From the NCBI GenBank assembly GCA_013397845.1, contig VZTG01009131.1, forward strand, positions 315,297 through 379,296: a DNA stretch of 64,000 nt, written 5' to 3'. The first letter of the stretch is position 1. Each line of letters opens with the position of its first letter. This document shows positions 63,360 to 64,000 of the stretch, piece by piece. A model generated the notes under the pieces. The model made no database searches, was not told the DNA's origin, and saw only the letters and a list, made by a program, of their open reading frames with translations. Source of the DNA: Melanocharis versteri. Taxonomy: Eukaryota > Chordata > Aves > Passeriformes > Melanocharitidae. The translations under genes and the position numbers were made by a program.

Positions 63360-64000
63360 CTAAAAAAGGAAGAAAAAAAAAGTAACTTAAGATTAGTAAA
63401 AATTTGAGAGAAAAACACATTAACAACTAAGTTTTGTTTGCACTTCTGGTTTGATCCCAGAAGTTCCATGCAGGAACTTTACATTCTCCTTTTCTGTTTC
63501 CAGTTCAGTGCCATTCTCATCCCTGATATTCCAGTGGGAATGTTAATAACAAATTAGGTAGCTCAGTAAATCTAAAGCAACCTCTGCAGAATCTTTTGCT
63601 TTCTAGACTTAACTACAGTTCCCACTTATGTCCCTGGAGGGCAGGCAAACTGTTTGTTCCACAGTGCCATACTTAGCTATTAATCCTTGCTCATTAGGAT
63701 AAGAGAAAAGAACCTCAAACGATGGAAGCTACAATAGAACTAGGCCCTCCTGAGTTAGAATAGAATATATATGTATCCAGAAACATAAATTGTGCTGGGA
63801 TCTAGGTGAAATATTACCAGGTACTCTGCTAATAACACTCTGCTCCATTATACAGTGCTTTTGGGAAAGAAAGGCTGGAAACATCCAAGCCATTCTAAAT
63901 GCGAGACTTCTCTCTGCCTTGACATAAACGTGCAGGCAGTTTTAGCTGGAATTTGATGAGATTATGTTTAGTTAGACTGAAAATACTTATATAATATCAC
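63360..64000 (-). other. SLC44A3: SLC44A3 intron, right edge
   Basis: This is intron upstream of the first exon seen. Apart from the partial exon copy, no N-terminal SLC44A3 exon is recognisable before the window ends. Confidence 0.55.
63466..63540 (-). pseudogene. Partial duplicate of an SLC44A3 exon
   Basis: On the - strand this segment reads in frame as HWNIRDENGTELETEKENVK then FLHG. It matches HYDYRNDPSTELETEKENVK then FLLG of the true exon at 60461-60346. Over the core of 41 bases (63470-63510) I count two differences, and both are synonymous (GAA/GAG, AAC/AAT). Similarity decays on both sides, and there is no matching acceptor or GT donor at the equivalent positions. It lies ~100 bp upstream (in transcript sense) of the 63359 exon, out of order for a normal transcript. 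It could be a relic of exon duplication, a fragment of a tandem gene copy, or an unused alternative exon. Confidence 0.75.

Overview
This window is vertebrate nuclear DNA, most likely from a bird. It holds widely spaced exons with GT-AG introns, low gene density, AT-rich introns and two GC-rich CpG-island-like patches. It also holds short truncated CR1-type LINE 3' ends and one probable solo retroviral LTR. The two recognisable genes, CNN3 and SLC44A3, sit tail to tail, the arrangement I recall for human 1p21.3.

Layout. Positions ~187-1460 are a CpG island containing a perfect 40-bp minisatellite (about 18 copies); it is the likely CNN3 promoter region. Positions ~1461-19750 are the probable first CNN3 intron, with a probable solo LTR at ~9774-10157. 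Six CNN3 (calponin-3) exons on the + strand run from 19751 to the stop at 24097, followed by a 3'UTR with AATAAA at 24833. These exons encode everything except the first ~19 residues; coding exon 1 was not found in the window. Positions ~24860-29660 separate the two converging genes. From 63359 down to 29661 on the - strand are eleven coding exons of SLC44A3 (choline transporter-like protein 3). They join in frame with matching phases and encode about 604 residues. The N-terminal exons lie beyond the right edge.

The two genes have unrelated jobs. CNN3 is a cytoplasmic actin-binding protein, and SLC44A3 is a multi-pass membrane protein of the choline transporter-like family. No operon-like relationship is implied.

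Most interesting observations: (1) an in-frame partial copy of one SLC44A3 exon at ~63466-63540, whose differences in the conserved core are synonymous; (2) an apparent loss of the ancestral SLC44A3 stop codon, giving a ~92-residue C-terminal extension with a hydrophobic stretch; (3) two GC-rich minisatellites, one in the CNN3 CpG island and one in an SLC44A3 intron; (4) four single-N positions, three touching tandem repeats, suggesting collapsed or unresolved sequence, possibly including CNN3 exon 1; (5) an AATAAA hexamer one base from a CNN3 3' splice site. I did not find evidence of a wholly new biological system.
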